The notes beneath the pieces were generated by a model. It was given only the letters and a program-made list of their open reading frames with translations. It did not search any database and was not told the origin of the DNA. Source: Montifringilla adamsi (lineage: Eukaryota > Chordata > Aves > Passeriformes > Passeridae). From it: a stretch of DNA of 64,000 nt. Position 1 is the stretch's first letter; every line of letters begins with the position of its first letter. The stretch lies in assembly GCA_017590115.1 (NCBI GenBank), contig JAGGNK010012114.1, positions 3,620,389 to 3,684,388 of the forward strand, read 5' to 3'. The position numbers and the translations under genes are program-made. Positions 23,201 through 36,451 of the stretch are shown piece by piece.

Positions 23201-26200
23201 CTAAGGAAAAAAATAGAGCTAGTGAATAGATTGAGGGTCCTCCACAGTCGCTAGCACAGTCATACACTAAAACAAACTGCTAAAGTGCTGGGAATTGGTA
23301 TAGTAAATTTTTCTGGTGAATGAATTTGCAGCAGCTCTGTGCCCACAGCAGCAAGGTGCTTCTGTAGTGCAAGCTGACAAGGAGCAGTATTTTTGCCCCA
23401 CTATGTGTAGGCACTGGAGTGTAGATATAGGAGGAGCATCATCACAGCCCAGTGTGCAGGGGTTTACCAGTAGTCACTTGGTGATTTTGTGCAGAACCTT
23501 TATGGCTCTGTCAGCACAAGGCTCTGCCAGAGACAAAAAACTGCTTTTCAGAGTCTTGTAATACACTCACTCCCTTGTTTGATGTAGGCACAGTTGTTTT
23601 ACCTTAAATATGAAGCTTACACAAAGCTGTGCTTGTTGGTCTTATGGAATATTCCAGGAAATTAACTCATTGACTTGAGTGTTTCTGTAGAGAAGTTGAA
23701 AAGGAGTACAAAAACTCCGAACATAGGTATTTCCTGGTAATGTTCAGAAATTAAACGGATAGATTTATGGATGTTAGGGACATTAAGATTTTTTTCATGT
23801 TTTTAACAACAAGATATAGTTTTAAAGTAGATAATTAGTCTTAAATATAGTCTTAAAGTAGATAATATTATGCTAAATGTTATTCTGTTTCTTACAAGAA
23901 GACCAAATATTTGATAATTATTTATCTTTGAAAAAAGCTTCACTTCATGTAGAAACCATATTTGCAGACAACTGTTGTAGTGTATGAACACTTTTGAAAT
24001 AAAGTCAGTTAGTGGGAATTAATTTCCTGCTGGAATTCACCCTGGTTAGAAGGTATTATTCAACTCAGTCTCACACAGCTAATTTTCAGCGCTCTGAAAC
24101 TCCTTCTTTAGAGAAGTAACAATGCTGTAATTTTCAAGGTTTGAAAGGAGTGGGGGATGCTACAGAGCGTGACTGCAGACCTCTATGGAAGAAAGTTCCC
24201 ATTGCCCATAATAGATTGTAAGATTCCCAAGAGTGGCAGAAACCCGCAGGAACCTGGCACGTGGCATGACGACCCCTTAGAGCAGCTCTTGGTTATGAAA
24301 GCCTGGCTCGGGGATGTGCTGGGGAGAGGTGTGTGAAAACAGTGTCACAGCCTGGGGCCAGCCGTACTATTCCTGGAAATCGGTAGGACACAAAGAGGCA
24401 TTGTCACAGCCTCTCTCTCCCTTCTTTATTTCCTATACAGTGGTGTTTTGGGAAGCAATAGTTAAGGACACAACCTGGCAGCCATGTGACAACATCAGAC
24501 AGTTCTCCTTCTGAAAATAATCTTGTTGCAGCACAGCTGCAGAGGTCTGTGTCCAGTTTACCCTCAGAGCCCAGATGACAACAGTGAAAAGGCCTGAACC
24601 AAAAAACCTCTATGAGCTGGACAAAAAAGTGCTGTTATGATTTGTGGTTCAAAATCAGAAACAGTTCTTCATTGTGAAACAAGAAGGGATAGGGAAATAT
24701 TTCTTAGCTTTGCTTTCTTTTTCAACTCTCTTTAATTTTAGAACACATTTTTTATTTTTGTTACTCATTACACATAAGTCATACTAAACTGCCAGACTGA
24801 ATTACTGAAACTAATTACAGTAGACTCCAGCATTTTTTCATGCCTTATGGAGTACAACACCTGTACTCCACAGGACTGAATTCTCTGCTGGTAGGTCTGG
24901 AGCCGTCTTCTATCAGGGTAAATAGAGATCCAGACATGACTGGCTGGAAATGGTGGAAAGAGTTACCCCACATCAGGCAGTTGTTTATACTGGCTGTATC
25001 CTTATCAGAGAATTCCACAAGTTACTTGAGAGAAGGAACTTTTGTTTTATTTGTTCAGTGAGGTCTTGTAGTATACAATAGAAAAATCACAAAAATTTTG
25101 TCTCAAAGGAGCAAGAGAAACAAATTACTTGTGTGTCCAGGTGTTACAAGGGTAGCTGGAAGGGAATTAGTGGTACTTGCAAACTTCTGCTGTTCAGGAT
25201 TGAGGTGGGAAGTGGGTTTGTGCATGAAGGAACAGTTCATTGTGTGTCAGAGTTCTGTGCTCTTACCTCCTCAGCTAAATTTTAAAAATAACAGGAACAG
25301 GGGAGGTGAAATATCCTGTGCCCTCACTTGAAATGCCTTTGCTGCTTTCATTATTTCCTGTAGTAATGCGCAGGATATCCAGCTGATTAGTCACAGCAGG
25401 CTGTGTGATCTTCACATCCACAGGAACCTTCTAGGATGTAATCTCTTCCTGAATCTGCAGAACAGACTTTTACAGTTTACCAGCAACACATATGCAGGTA
25501 TCGGAGAAACTGAGTACAGGTTGTCAGGGGATGAGGATCTCATTGGGTGGGATGGAGTCTCACCATTATTTTGCCAAACAGGCTTTTTTAGGTCTCTTAT
25601 TTTCCCTGTGTCTTATTTTCATATATCTCCACTTCTGTGTGTTACCATGTGCTTTTTCTCCAGGACATAAATAGGTAAGACTCATTATGTACAACCAGGT
25701 TTTAATTAAAGTGCCTTCATCCCTGCATGAATGGTCTTATTCAGAAGGAGTCTTACCACGGCTTAACTTTGCATGCTTTGGAAGATTAGTATGTTTTAAG
25801 AATTACTTTTGAATTTACATCCTGCTCAACTGCCTTGACTTTTCTCAGTATGTCAGTACAGGGTCCTAATATTTACTGCTGTTCTACCAAATCCTTTCTT
25901 CCTCTAAAAGTTTCATATTTCAAGCCTTCTCCTTCCCCCTCTGTAATTTCAACTGTCTTTCTCTCTGCATCTTGATCGCAGTGGTGCCTTCTTCTCCTCC
26001 TTCTCTTTTTTGCTTAATTTCTGATTCTTTACCTCTTGATTATTTGCCCTTGTCTTCTACTATGTGACAATATCTTAGCAGGTCTGATCTTAAGACTCTT
26101 TGAGAGCCTGAAGAATGAGTCTTTGATGAAAACCTGAGCCCCTGAGTTTCGGAGATACTTGAGAAGAAGAGAATTTATTTGCTGATCCCTACATTACGTT

Positions 26201-26678
26201 AATAAAAATACTTTCTTTGAAAATAATAAACTCAGTGCAGAAATGAAGCATTACTTATGCAAATGTGAATAAGATGTAGATGGGGTTCAGGATTTCAGCT
26301 GGAGTTCCAGTTGCAGCTTGTTCTTAATTTCTCCCGACACCAGGAACTACCACTAAACCAAGAATGTACTGTTAAATTAAAGGAAAAGACTTGTGTTCAT
26401 TTTTCTGTATCATTGAAAATAATTAGATAATTAACCTGCTAATATGAAAATAATCATCACTAGCAGAGCTGTTTTGGTAGTTAAATGGTTTTTAATAATG
26501 CCTATTCTTGCAGCAACAGAAAATGTTAGCTATGGTGTGTGCTTGGAAATGAGTGTCAGAGGAGCGAGTCATCTGTAGATCTGACTACATGATTAGCTGC
26601 AAAGCTTGCATCTTTTTCAGCTTTTGTTTAGATTATTAACTTAATGTACAAAATAGGCAGAAATATCCACCAGCATAT

Positions 26679-26744
26679 CCTCATCTTAAAAGAATGGGTG
26701 CTTTGCTGTTCCTCATCTTAGCGAAAAATGGGTGCTTTCCTGTT
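26679..26744. repeat. Short imperfect tandem duplication (about 33 bp, two copies)
   Basis: CCTCATCTTA followed by an A-rich spacer, ATGGGTGCTTT and CTGTT occurs twice in succession, at 26679-26710 and 26711-26744, with a few substitutions and a small length change. Confidence 0.85.
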
Positions 26745-28609
26745 GGCGTCAGTGTGAGTGTGAGCCTCACAGCAAGACACCAATACTTGTTCTTGTGAGG
26801 TCAGTGGAAAAACTCTCACTAACTGTGATTTTGTTCCAGGTTCTTGGCAGACTGTTCTGAACGTGTAGATTTATCTGGGGGTGAAACAGCAGGGGTGCCC
26901 TGTCTGTGCTCTCAGACCTCTCAACTGGCAGCAGACAGAACTGCCTCTGAGGCAGATCCATCTCTTCTTGCTCACATCAGGATCAAGGCTGCCTTCTCCC
27001 CTGCTCTGAAAGCTGGAATTTAGGAGAGGTACCAGTGCTCACATCAGTTGTGTGTATCTAAGAGCAGTATGTACTATTTCCTGGTTTGGAAAGTCTGTAG
27101 TAGTTTAAACATTTCTATATTAACTCTAGCATGTATATAGCCTGCAGTTTCTTTTGTTGATTTTAATGATGGATAAAGGTGAAAGCAGAGATGGATGTAC
27201 CTTCGATTGAAATCAAATTCTCAAAAGGGAAGGAGGAATGGAGGATGAGAAAAACTGGAGTCTGATGACCCTTGATGTCCCAGGTTCAGCTTGCAAGTGA
27301 ATCCCAGAAACAGTCCAGCTGGAATCCCTAGTGACAGGGGTTGTTTCAGTACATTAACAAGGAGTGTATCCAAGATACAGTTGCTCAGGTCTGGCCAGAA
27401 AAAAATAACAAGCAGACCCTCTCATACTCTAAAGTTGCGCCAGTCGCAGCTGGCACTCTTTCAAACCTGTCATCACCTTCATTGCCTTCAAAAGAACTTT
27501 TTGCTAAAAGGTGAAGGCATATGCTTTTCCCCTTATTTCATCTGCACAACTTTTTATAATCTTCAAATAAATAAACGTGCCACATTGGTTCAAACAGGTC
27601 TCTAGTCACAGTGCTGGGATCTATGGAAACACAGATTTATCAGCTTGTTTTAACATGTTGATTATTCATCACAAGTTGAATCAACAAATGTGAGTGCAGA
27701 AAGTCTTGGTAAGGGAGCATTTTAACTGGACAACTGGGCTTTTTAAGAAGCAAAGAATGAAATACAAATCCTTTCAGAAAAAAAAAAAAGTGAAAATAAG
27801 GTATTCTGAAAGTTTTTTGATATGGGAAATGTCATGACTTTCATGAATGTGACTCTTGAAAAAGAGAATTCTTCATACTTGAACTTACATGTTCTCCTTA
27901 GCCATTGTTAAATCAGGCATTTCAATTCATTAGGCAAAGAGAAAAAACCAAATAAATTGGAATGTGAGGGCAATAGACAATATGCATTAGATATATTATT
28001 TATTATTTCAGGGGTAAAGGCCACAGCTGGCTTAGCAAAACACCAGGTTGTTAAGCACTGAAAAAGCTAAAAATATATGATTTCTAATGGGAACCATGGA
28101 GCTGAGTTGTCCATTGAATTCTAGTAAAAAGCACGTAACTTATTTCATTCTCACAGCACAGGAAGTCAGGAATTATACCACTGAAGCCAATACCATTGTT
28201 TAGTATGAATCAACCTGGTGGCAGTCAGGAAAGAATCTTTTACTTCAGCGGGAAGAACCTAATGTGAAATTTTGCTGCAGAAGAGAATTTAAGCAGAGAG
28301 AATTCCTACACAGTTTTCACTACTGCTAGTATGGTATCCTTTGCTTGTGGGCTGCTCTGTTTTTGGTAAACTGAAGCTTGAAGTTCTTTCTTTTGTTCTG
28401 CAGAAAGGAGCACAATGTCAGTGAGGGCTGAGATTGTCCTTTGAGTCTATGTGCCACCAAAAGCAGGTGGCATTTTTCTGCATTCTACCAGAGTAGGGCT
28501 TGTGACATACTTTTGAATGCTCTCTTTGAGACTGCAGAGATTTTATGAAACCTGGAAAAGTGAAATAACTCCTGAAATAAGAGAGTACTAATTTTGTAAT
28601 GGGGGTTGC

Positions 28610-28677
28610 AAAAAAAAAAAAAAAAAAAAAAAAACCCAAAAAGCACCCCCCCCAAAAAAAAAAAACCCACCATGTGA
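28610..28677. repeat. Poly-A / poly-C low-complexity block
   Basis: Twenty-five A residues are followed by CCC, a short A run, a stretch of C and then twelve A. It resembles a decayed retroelement tail, but I recognise no element body on either side. Confidence 0.85.
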
Positions 28678-29010
28678 CCAGGTGAACAAGAGTGTGACAC
28701 AGCTACACAGGAGAATTCCCTTGTCAATAATTCAATCTTCTTTAGGCTTACAGAATTTAGAGCTTTTCCTGTCCTAGATATTTAGCCACATGTAAGCTAG
28801 CAGCAAGTGTGCTAGAATTACTAGTGTTTGAACTTGTAATGACAATAATTTTGTAAGTGCTGGAAGACAAAAGTTGTGTGGGTGGATTATCATTTTCAGT
28901 ATATAATAATTAACCCATTCCTGTGTCCATGGCAATCTCCTTTCTGGCAGTTACTTCAACTATATTTTTTGTGTATATAGTTGTATAATATATGTGTTGT
29001 GTGATTTGTG

Positions 29011-29031
29011 TGATCATACTATATATGATCA
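29011..29031. repeat. Small perfect inverted repeat
   Basis: TGATCATA (29011-29018) is mirrored by TATGATCA (29024-29031) around a five-base AT-rich centre, inside a TA/TG-rich stretch. It could form a short hairpin and has no assigned role. Confidence 0.7.
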
Positions 29032-29709
29032 TACAAATGACTACTCAGATCATTGTAGCTTTCAAATGAAATCTCTCTACAATTGTTCTTTTTCTTCTCA
29101 AAATGGACACCTCCTTTTTGTAAGACTGATAGGCAGAAGAACTGCATTGTCTGGTTTCACTTCCAACAAGTTCATGATTGTTAAACTCAGCTTATTTCAG
29201 TTAATTAGTAATTTGCTTCACCAGGGCTGGCATGTAATTCAAGCTTTCCTTTACTGCTGGGATTTTTCTCACTACAGCCTCCACCTGCACCTGCCCCCAC
29301 CCCCAGCTCTCTGCAAGTGTTCACAGGGATCTTCAGCCTTCAGTCCATATGGCACAAAAACAATTCTTGACCTTCAAGCACTTTGTCATCTTTTAGAGGG
29401 TGCTGTAAAGAGTTTTTGCAGCAGAGATGAGGGAACTGCATTTTTATGTTACTGTCAGTATGGCATATTTCAATTCCTGTAGTTTACCCTCAAAAAACTT
29501 TGAAACTGACTCACTTTGCTAGTAGAAATATATTTGCAAAGTGGTTTTTGGCCTCAGTTTAGAGGCAAAGTACTAAACTGTAGCCCAAGGGCTGAGAGAG
29601 ATTAAAATGAAGCAGGCAAAATGTAGAATTGTGCCAACTAGGAAAAGGGAGGATTCCCAAGGCACAATAACATTATCATACTCTTGCCTGGCATCCTTTA
29701 TTTGATTAT

Positions 29710-29790
29710 CTTGAAGTACATTACAGGAATTAATGGGAGCTCATAACTTCCTTGTGAAGCAGGTACTACATTGCAACACTGATTTGCAAA
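29710..29790 (-). mobile_element. Probable ancient MIR/L2-like SINE relic
   Basis: The + strand reads CTTGAAGTACATTACAGGAA, then CTCATAACTTCCTTGTGAAG, CAGGTACTA and GATTTGCAAAT in that order. This parallels the reverse complement of MIR/CORE-type consensus: a TTTACA...ATTAA block, then CTCA.AAC..CC.TGTGA.G, then AGGTACTA. The relic is heavily diverged, as expected for elements that predate amniote diversification. The call comes from remembered consensus and is tentative. Confidence 0.4.
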
Positions 29791-29799
29791 TATATAAAA

Positions 29800-32700
29800 G
29801 GAGGTCTTGTGAAATCCTGGAACTGTCAGTGAAATCGTAAATATTCTTAAGTGAGATTGGGAATGGGGAGCCAAAGATGAGCTAATGTACTGGTGGACTG
29901 ATGGCTACCAGTGGATCTCCCATCTATTGCTCAGCCTTAACTCGGCACATCTGTCTGGCATCCCTCTGCTGGGTAAAAGTTGGCTTTGACTGTTAAGAGG
30001 AGAATGTTAAAAAACTGCCTTCCCACCACCCAAAAAAACACCCCATAAAACAAAACAAAAACAAAAACCTACCAAACAAATAAAATAAACCCCACAAAAA
30101 CTTTTGAAACTTTGGGGACTTGGTATCTCTTTTTGGCACTAACTTTCCACTTTGAAGAGCCACTCCAGTTCCTGTTCTGCTTTTTTTCTTCTGATACTTT
30201 ATTTTGTTCTGCTACTTGTTCCTCAAGGGCAGTTCTAATTAGTCAGCAGTGGCTTATCTGTCTGCCAACACAGGGTTCAACTCAGCAATCTTAAGGGAAT
30301 GTCACATATCAGTATTTTGCTATGATTTATTCTTTGGGGAGAAAAAAATTTGGAACAGATAAAAATCACACATTTCCCAGCCTTTAAAAAATAAGCTGCA
30401 AGACCACCAGTTGGTAACAGCTTTTATGTCCTGTTGGGAGCACTGGTAAGGGGAAAACACCCCACTTAGCACCCCATTATGAAAATCAGGCTTGAGTTAT
30501 ACTGAGACTAAATCTTGCATACCAAAATGCATACCTTTTAATTGACATGAAAGCAGCTTCTGCCTCGGTATTTAGGACATAACACAGCTTCTAGTGCAGG
30601 CTTGGCTTCCAGAATAGAGCACATTCTTTTCTACCATGCATGTTAATGCATTGTCCTTCTTCCTTCTCCTAATAGCCCGTGAGATTTGAACTTGGAGTCA
30701 GCAAAATAGGGGCTTTGTGAAGCACAAAAGAACACCAGGTTTTTATCACACCATGCCTGTAAAAAGAGCTGTTCAACCATTCAGTTGCTGCTCCTATTGT
30801 GCAGCTGTTATTCTACTGCTGAGAACATCGTGCTGTCGACACTGAAGTAGTACCTGCAGGAAACACTGACACATTGAGCTTTTCAGGAGAAGCTGGGTTT
30901 GGGGATCTGCCAGATCCCTGTGTGGAGAGCTGAGGTATTTTCTCTGCCTGGACCTTTCCCATTACAATACACGTAAATACATAACAAATTTTTGTCTACT
31001 CACCAGCATCTGTTCTGTGATTTTTGCATTATGACTCTTTGCCCAGCATGATGAAGGTCCGTGTTTCTTGTCTTCCAAAGCCACCTCTTCAAATCTGGCA
31101 GTGAGGCTGTGATGGGCAATGTGCTGTCTGGCTCACTGGCTGGGTGTGTGGGTCTCTCACACAATGGCTCTTTCTTTGCTGAGCTCACGGCCGGTATCTG
31201 GTCAGCCTCATCTATTCAAAGTCAGCCAAGCTGGGATCAGCGTGCTAGTGGAGAGGGTGCTCTGTTTGCTTATGAGTTACAGGAAATTGAACTGTTTCAA
31301 ATTAAGCACAAACAACTGTGTCAGGACAGGGTCAAGGAACTGTCTGAAATCTGCAAGAGAAAGGGTCAGAGATAAGTTCAGCCTCATTCATCCTTCATCC
31401 CTAAATTTGTCTCTGTGCAGCTAAGGGTACAATTCCCACTGTAGTTCAGAGCTAAAGTTCTTCTCAGTAATTAATGTAAAAGGCTGTATTTTTAGCCTGC
31501 CATCCTAGAGAAACAAGGCTTGTGTGATCACATTGTCTGTGTATAGGTGGTTATCATCTCCCAGTAACTTCTGAATTTTGGGTTGACTTACCTCAGCCTG
31601 CAAGACAGTAATTTTCCAAGGCCTCTGCTGAAATCAGGCAAGCAGGTGAAGGAGTGGTTTCAGTGAGGCAAAGGGCGTGTGGCTAACTGGCCTTTTAAAG
31701 ATATTAGCATCAGGACACAAATTTTTAATAGCCAGACTTCAGTGTTTCCAGTGCTTGTTTAGCAGTAACATTTCCGTATAAATAAACAGAACGTTCCCAC
31801 TCTAGGGTTGCCTGAGGGTGAATTTGGTATGTTGCATTTCGCACTGCCCAACACATCCTATAAAATAAACTCACAGCCTAACTAGTACAGAATATTAATT
31901 TCATAAGGTCTGACTTGCTGGCTGCACTTCCATTGACTATATTAAATTAAATGGCAGTTTTGTCTGCCTATGCTTTTCAGGATCCAGATCCACAGTTTGG
32001 GTATTTTTAACAGTTTGAAGGTGTAAGGGCGCGCAGCTCCTGATCTTTGCCATGTGGGATACTAACTTTTGTGCATTGTGTTGGAGATACAACCCCATTA
32101 GAATATGACACAATTTTTAAAAAATGCATGGAAATTAATGAATGACTGCATGTAAACAAGCAATGAGTTTGATAACAGCATGGCTGGCTGTTAAGTGACA
32201 TACCACTATCAAAATATGTAAATGTTCTTGCTTAAATATCTTGCTTTGTTTGTTGGTTTGGGTTTTTGGGGGGTCAAGAGGGTTATTTTGCTTTTGAGAA
32301 TGAAAATTTTGTTTTTTCTGTATTTCCAGATGGATATTTTTAAACTTTCTACAGACTCTATTGACAACTAAACTGATCTCTCATTTTAAAAATTAACTTC
32401 ATATTTTTATCACTCTGCAGAGGTGTAGAAAATATTTTAAACCCTTCAAAGTACAATTTCAGGCTGTAAAATGGAGCATTGTAAGTTCCCTTCTCAGTTG
32501 GAACTGATTTTGAATGTCTGAGATTGCCAAATTCAAATCCGATACAAATTGCAACAGCTGAGTTACAATTTTTAAATCAACCCTGAAGATGAGGGTTTTA
32601 TAATGGTTTCATGGGAAGCATGCTTCTTTGCAGCTGTATGAAAATAGAGCTCACTTCCAGCTAGATCCATCTATCCCAGTCTCATGAGACACCTTAGGTA

Positions 32701-34717
32701 CATATTTGTCGGGCTCTCTGTATAGATGCAGTGTCTCTCTTATTTCTTGTGAGTTCCCTTCACTCTGCCTGTCCTTCTGCCCCACGTCTGTCCTTCTCGT
32801 TTTGTTCTTCTTCTATTGGACCTTGAGGCTTATTGTACCTTGAGAATTCTTTTCTTCTCCTTGTGAGCCTTTTGTCAGTCCACTCCAAGGAAGCTGCTGA
32901 CTGAGGAATATGATAGTGCTCTAAGGGAGGATGTTTTCCTGTGTTTTTATAACAAGTGCCAGTGCTACAGGCAACAGACAGGATTACTGTATAAATCAAG
33001 GCACACATGGATATGCGCAGGGAGCCGGGCCCAGACACCAAATCCTTCATCTCTGAAGCATAAGGACAGTTCTTATGCATAGGCAAAATTCCCTTGGCTC
33101 AGTAAGTCTCCAGGTTTTTCAGTGTAGATCTTACAAGAGTGATCTTGTTTGGTGGACAGTGTCTTCTCACCCGTGAGAGCCTTCTCACATTCCCTTTCCT
33201 TTGCAATTAAATTGCATCTCTGAGACAAATACAGTGATTACTGACTCTGAATGTCAGATAAGCTGGACTCAGGAGTGCATTTAAGAAAGTTTTTAATGTA
33301 TTTTAATGTATTTAGGTGACTTGTGATCAGTTAGGTGCTGACAGAAATGCTGAGGAGTTGTCTTTTTTCCTGTAGTGAGACAGGAAGCACAAACCATGAA
33401 CCTGTGTTTTGATGTAGCCATTGTATTCATACCTACAGCCTTCCTCTGAGCCAAGTGCTGGGAGGGCAATATCATTCCCTCTTGTACTACACGTCATCAG
33501 TCAATACAGAGGAGACTTCCTTCTATCCTTTTCTCTCTCTGAATACTTTTTTGAGTTTAACAGTTGTGTTAATAAAGAAACAAAAATATTATACACCTGA
33601 GAGACCAAATTTCCAAGCACAGACTGCAAATGAAAAAGGAGTGTGATAAACAACAACATCCTTAACATTATGTTTTCTTACTTTTCTTATTCCTTCCATC
33701 TGGCTATTGTCCTTTTCTTATTTCCATTTGTTTAGGAATCCTCTGAATCGTCTTCCTTTTTTCTCCCTTTGCCAATAATTGCATTCCTTAATTTCTAGAG
33801 ATCCCTTTACAGCCACATGCATGAGGTTCTTTTGCCTCACAATCTTTTTATAGCTGTATTAATTTTGAAAGACTCTTCTCATCTTCAAATTTTTTGCTTT
33901 CTCCCACTTGCTAATCATTTATCTCCCTCCATGCCCAGATGCCATAACAGCTCTTCCTCCTTAGCCTGCTTCACCTGCCTGAACTTACAGCTCCCAATTT
34001 TCTCAGTCTTTCTTCTCTTCTTCTCAGTGCCTGACTCAGATCTGCTTCCTTTTTTTCCCCCCTTTGTTCTTGCTCTTTCCCTTTCCTTTTCTGGGTTCTT
34101 CCATCCATCACATGTAAACAGAACTGTACTTTCAGCCACTTCTGTTCTTCAGTGTGGGGAATCTTTGTACAAATCTGAGAGCAGGATTTTATCTCAAGTG
34201 TAAAATATGTTTTGGATGCTGTTGTAGTGATTCATGCCTCATTCTCACTCACAGTGGGCCTGCTTCTAGTGTTTGGCTAGGAGTCCTTACAAATCCGTGG
34301 CACTGGAGATATAGGGTATTGTTTCTTCCTACCACTGGATGTTACTGGATCAGGATTGCCTTGAAGGCATTATAATATGAGAAAATACTAAGGCAGCAAC
34401 CGCACAGCAGCAGTGTGTGAGGAGATGCAGCCGGCATCAGCACAAAGGGGTTTTGGGACACTGCTTCATCTTTTTTGCATTTACATAATATGTTCGAGTA
34501 CATTCCAAGCCTTCTGTGTCAGTCTTCACAGTCAGTTTCCTCAGGGCCTAAAACACAGCTCCTGTAGGAGCACAGCTTGAATGTTATCTCTCACTGTACC
34601 TATCAGTTGATACTACACTGGCTCTTACAAATGCCGTAATACCTGCTTCTGCAACTGCTCCCCATAGTGAAGTCAATGGGATTTCTACAGGCAGAATGAA
34701 TGCCAAACTCCACTACT
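29800..34717 (+). other. SEMA6A: Intron 1, central-distal part
   Basis: AT-rich DNA with an A/C-rich simple block at 30031-30101 and a C/T-rich stretch around 33900-34110. No gene, RNA or clear transposon was recognised. Confidence 0.65.
30031..30101. repeat. A-rich (CAAAA-type) low-complexity block
   Basis: Repeated CAAAA and AAACAAA words are interspersed with CCC, and G is almost absent from the + strand. No tandem unit is strictly maintained. Confidence 0.8.
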
Positions 34718-34807
34718 TTAGACTGTAAAAGCTTCCCAGGAGTAAGGAGCACATCTCTCTGTGCCTGTACAGTGCCAAGCACACAGCTGGTGCTCAATGA
34801 ATAATAT
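34718..34807 (+). mobile_element. Probable ancient L2-type LINE 3'-tail relic
   Basis: The stretch contains TTTAGACTGTAAAAGCTTCC, then AGGAGCACATCTCTCTGTGC, then GTACAGTGCCAAGCACACAG, then GGTGCTCAATGAATAAT. This follows the order of the L2 3' end: TAGACTGTAAGCTCC, a GGAC..TGTCT block, AGTGCC.GCACA, and GCTCAATAAAT. The sense orientation is +. Sequence just upstream (34660-34700) may belong to the same or an associated old element. Subfamily is undetermined. Confidence 0.6.
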
Positions 34808-36071
34808 ATGTATGGGCTTGATAGGAGCATCTAGTGCAGCAGAGGTAAAGCATCTTTTTGTAGCAAGAGGCAATGCATTATCCCTTTTACTGGTCTATTT
34901 TATAATTTAGGCTTTAAATGGTGAAAGTATATTAGCCAGCTAGTTCAGGGGGAGCTCATTTACACCTCCTTCTCACAACATGTCCCATGTTTCAAATGAC
35001 AGGAAGGATAGCTAGTTCTCTACAGCTGAATGCGTAGTGATTAAACTGTCTGGGCACCAGCAGTAGGCAGCCATTGAACAGATCATTATTAAGATGGCTA
35101 TAATTACAGAGTCAAAGCAGCCCCTTGCAGCACACTGGTAATCTGCCTTGAAAACTGGAGTTACAAAGGCATATCTCCTTTTTATGTTGAGGCCTAAGCT
35201 GTGTAAAGTAACACAGCTTTGCAGATTTTTATGTTGCATCACTCATGTCTTAAGCTGTTACTACTTCTGCCTGCACTTTGGAGGCTGGTCTGGACAGGGG
35301 GATCTGAGGTAGAAATAAATGCTGAGTAAAGAGCTACTGAAAAAAAAGAAGTATAGCTATGACACCTCCACAAGAGCTCTCATGGTATTGCTTTAGTCAT
35401 TAGCTGAGTGGATACTTGAGCTTAATCAGTATCAAAGGGACATACACAAAGTCGCCTATTTCATTAAGCTAATTTGCATTACTCGGCTTACCGAGAATCA
35501 AATTTTCATGTATTGTCCATCTTGCTGTCAGCAAAATAAGGGGAGGGGGAGGAGTAAGCAACAAGCAATGTAAGACTGAGGTGTGGTGGTGTTTATTCCT
35601 TTTTTCAGAGATACCTTCTGGTCTCTCAGGAGCCTTCATTGCTTTTAGATACCAAAAATACAGACTAGTAGACCTTATAAAGTTTAATTTTAGTAACTCC
35701 TACCTAGAAAGGAAACTTCCAGAACTTTACCAAGTGCAAGATCCTTGGAGCAGTGCACAGTTAGCCTTTTATCTGCTGCTGTTTTTGAAGAAGTAAGGTA
35801 AGTGTTGGTTTGGGAGGAGGCGATTAGAGTAGTTAGCTAAAAAAGGACCTTTAGCCTTCTCTGGTCCCCAAGCGACATCAGTGAAGTGTTTTGCATGAAG
35901 CTTCACACAACACTGCAGTCCCAAGGGACTTGCTGCTGCCATTTATATTGTACCAGATCTGGCTGTGGCTTTAGCAGAAAGCTGTAATGTGCTGAGATGG
36001 CTGTTCTTGTTCTTCTGTTTTGTCCCTTGTGCTCATTACACTCTCTTCCTTCAGTACTGATTTTTTGTCTT
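34808..36071 (+). other. SEMA6A: Intron 1 segment upstream of the TTTC array
   Basis: Non-coding AT-rich sequence. The part around 35390-35530 contains homeodomain-like and octamer-like words, including TAATTTGCAT at 35470-35479, and a small hairpin CTCGG-CTTA-CCGAG at 35482-35495. It reads like a possible conserved regulatory block, but conservation cannot be judged from one sequence. Confidence 0.5.
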
Positions 36072-36380
<309 letters not shown>

Positions 36381-36451
36381 GTCTCTCTGTCTCTCTCCTC
36401 TCTTTCTGTCTTCTCTCTCCTTTTCTCTCTTCTCTCTCTCCCTTTCTTTCT
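36381..36451. repeat. Degenerate pyrimidine-rich flank of the TTTC array
   Basis: TCTCTG, TCTC and CTTTT words continue the pyrimidine bias for another 70 bp before ordinary sequence resumes. With the array it makes a nearly continuous pyrimidine strand of about 380 bp, broken only by a few G. Confidence 0.9.

Larger units (their letters stand above)
13740..29709 (+). other. SEMA6A: Intron 1, central part
   Basis: Sixteen kilobases of AT-rich DNA without a recognisable gene. It contains the AGAGA microsatellite at 14189-14246, a near-perfect tandem duplication at 26679-26744, and an A/C-rich block at 28610-28677. Open frames here, including one of 180 codons on the minus strand near 17986-18528 and one of 162 codons at 28994-29482, show no domain, signal or family resemblance and look like chance. 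Confidence 0.65.

Noticed and set aside
28610..28677. Poly-A stretch considered as a retrogene tail
   Set aside because: No processed coding sequence or target-site duplication could be seen next to it.
28994..29482. A 162-codon + strand frame
   Set aside because: It lies in non-coding intron sequence and has no recognisable domain, signal sequence or family resemblance. One frame of this length is expected by chance in 64 kb.
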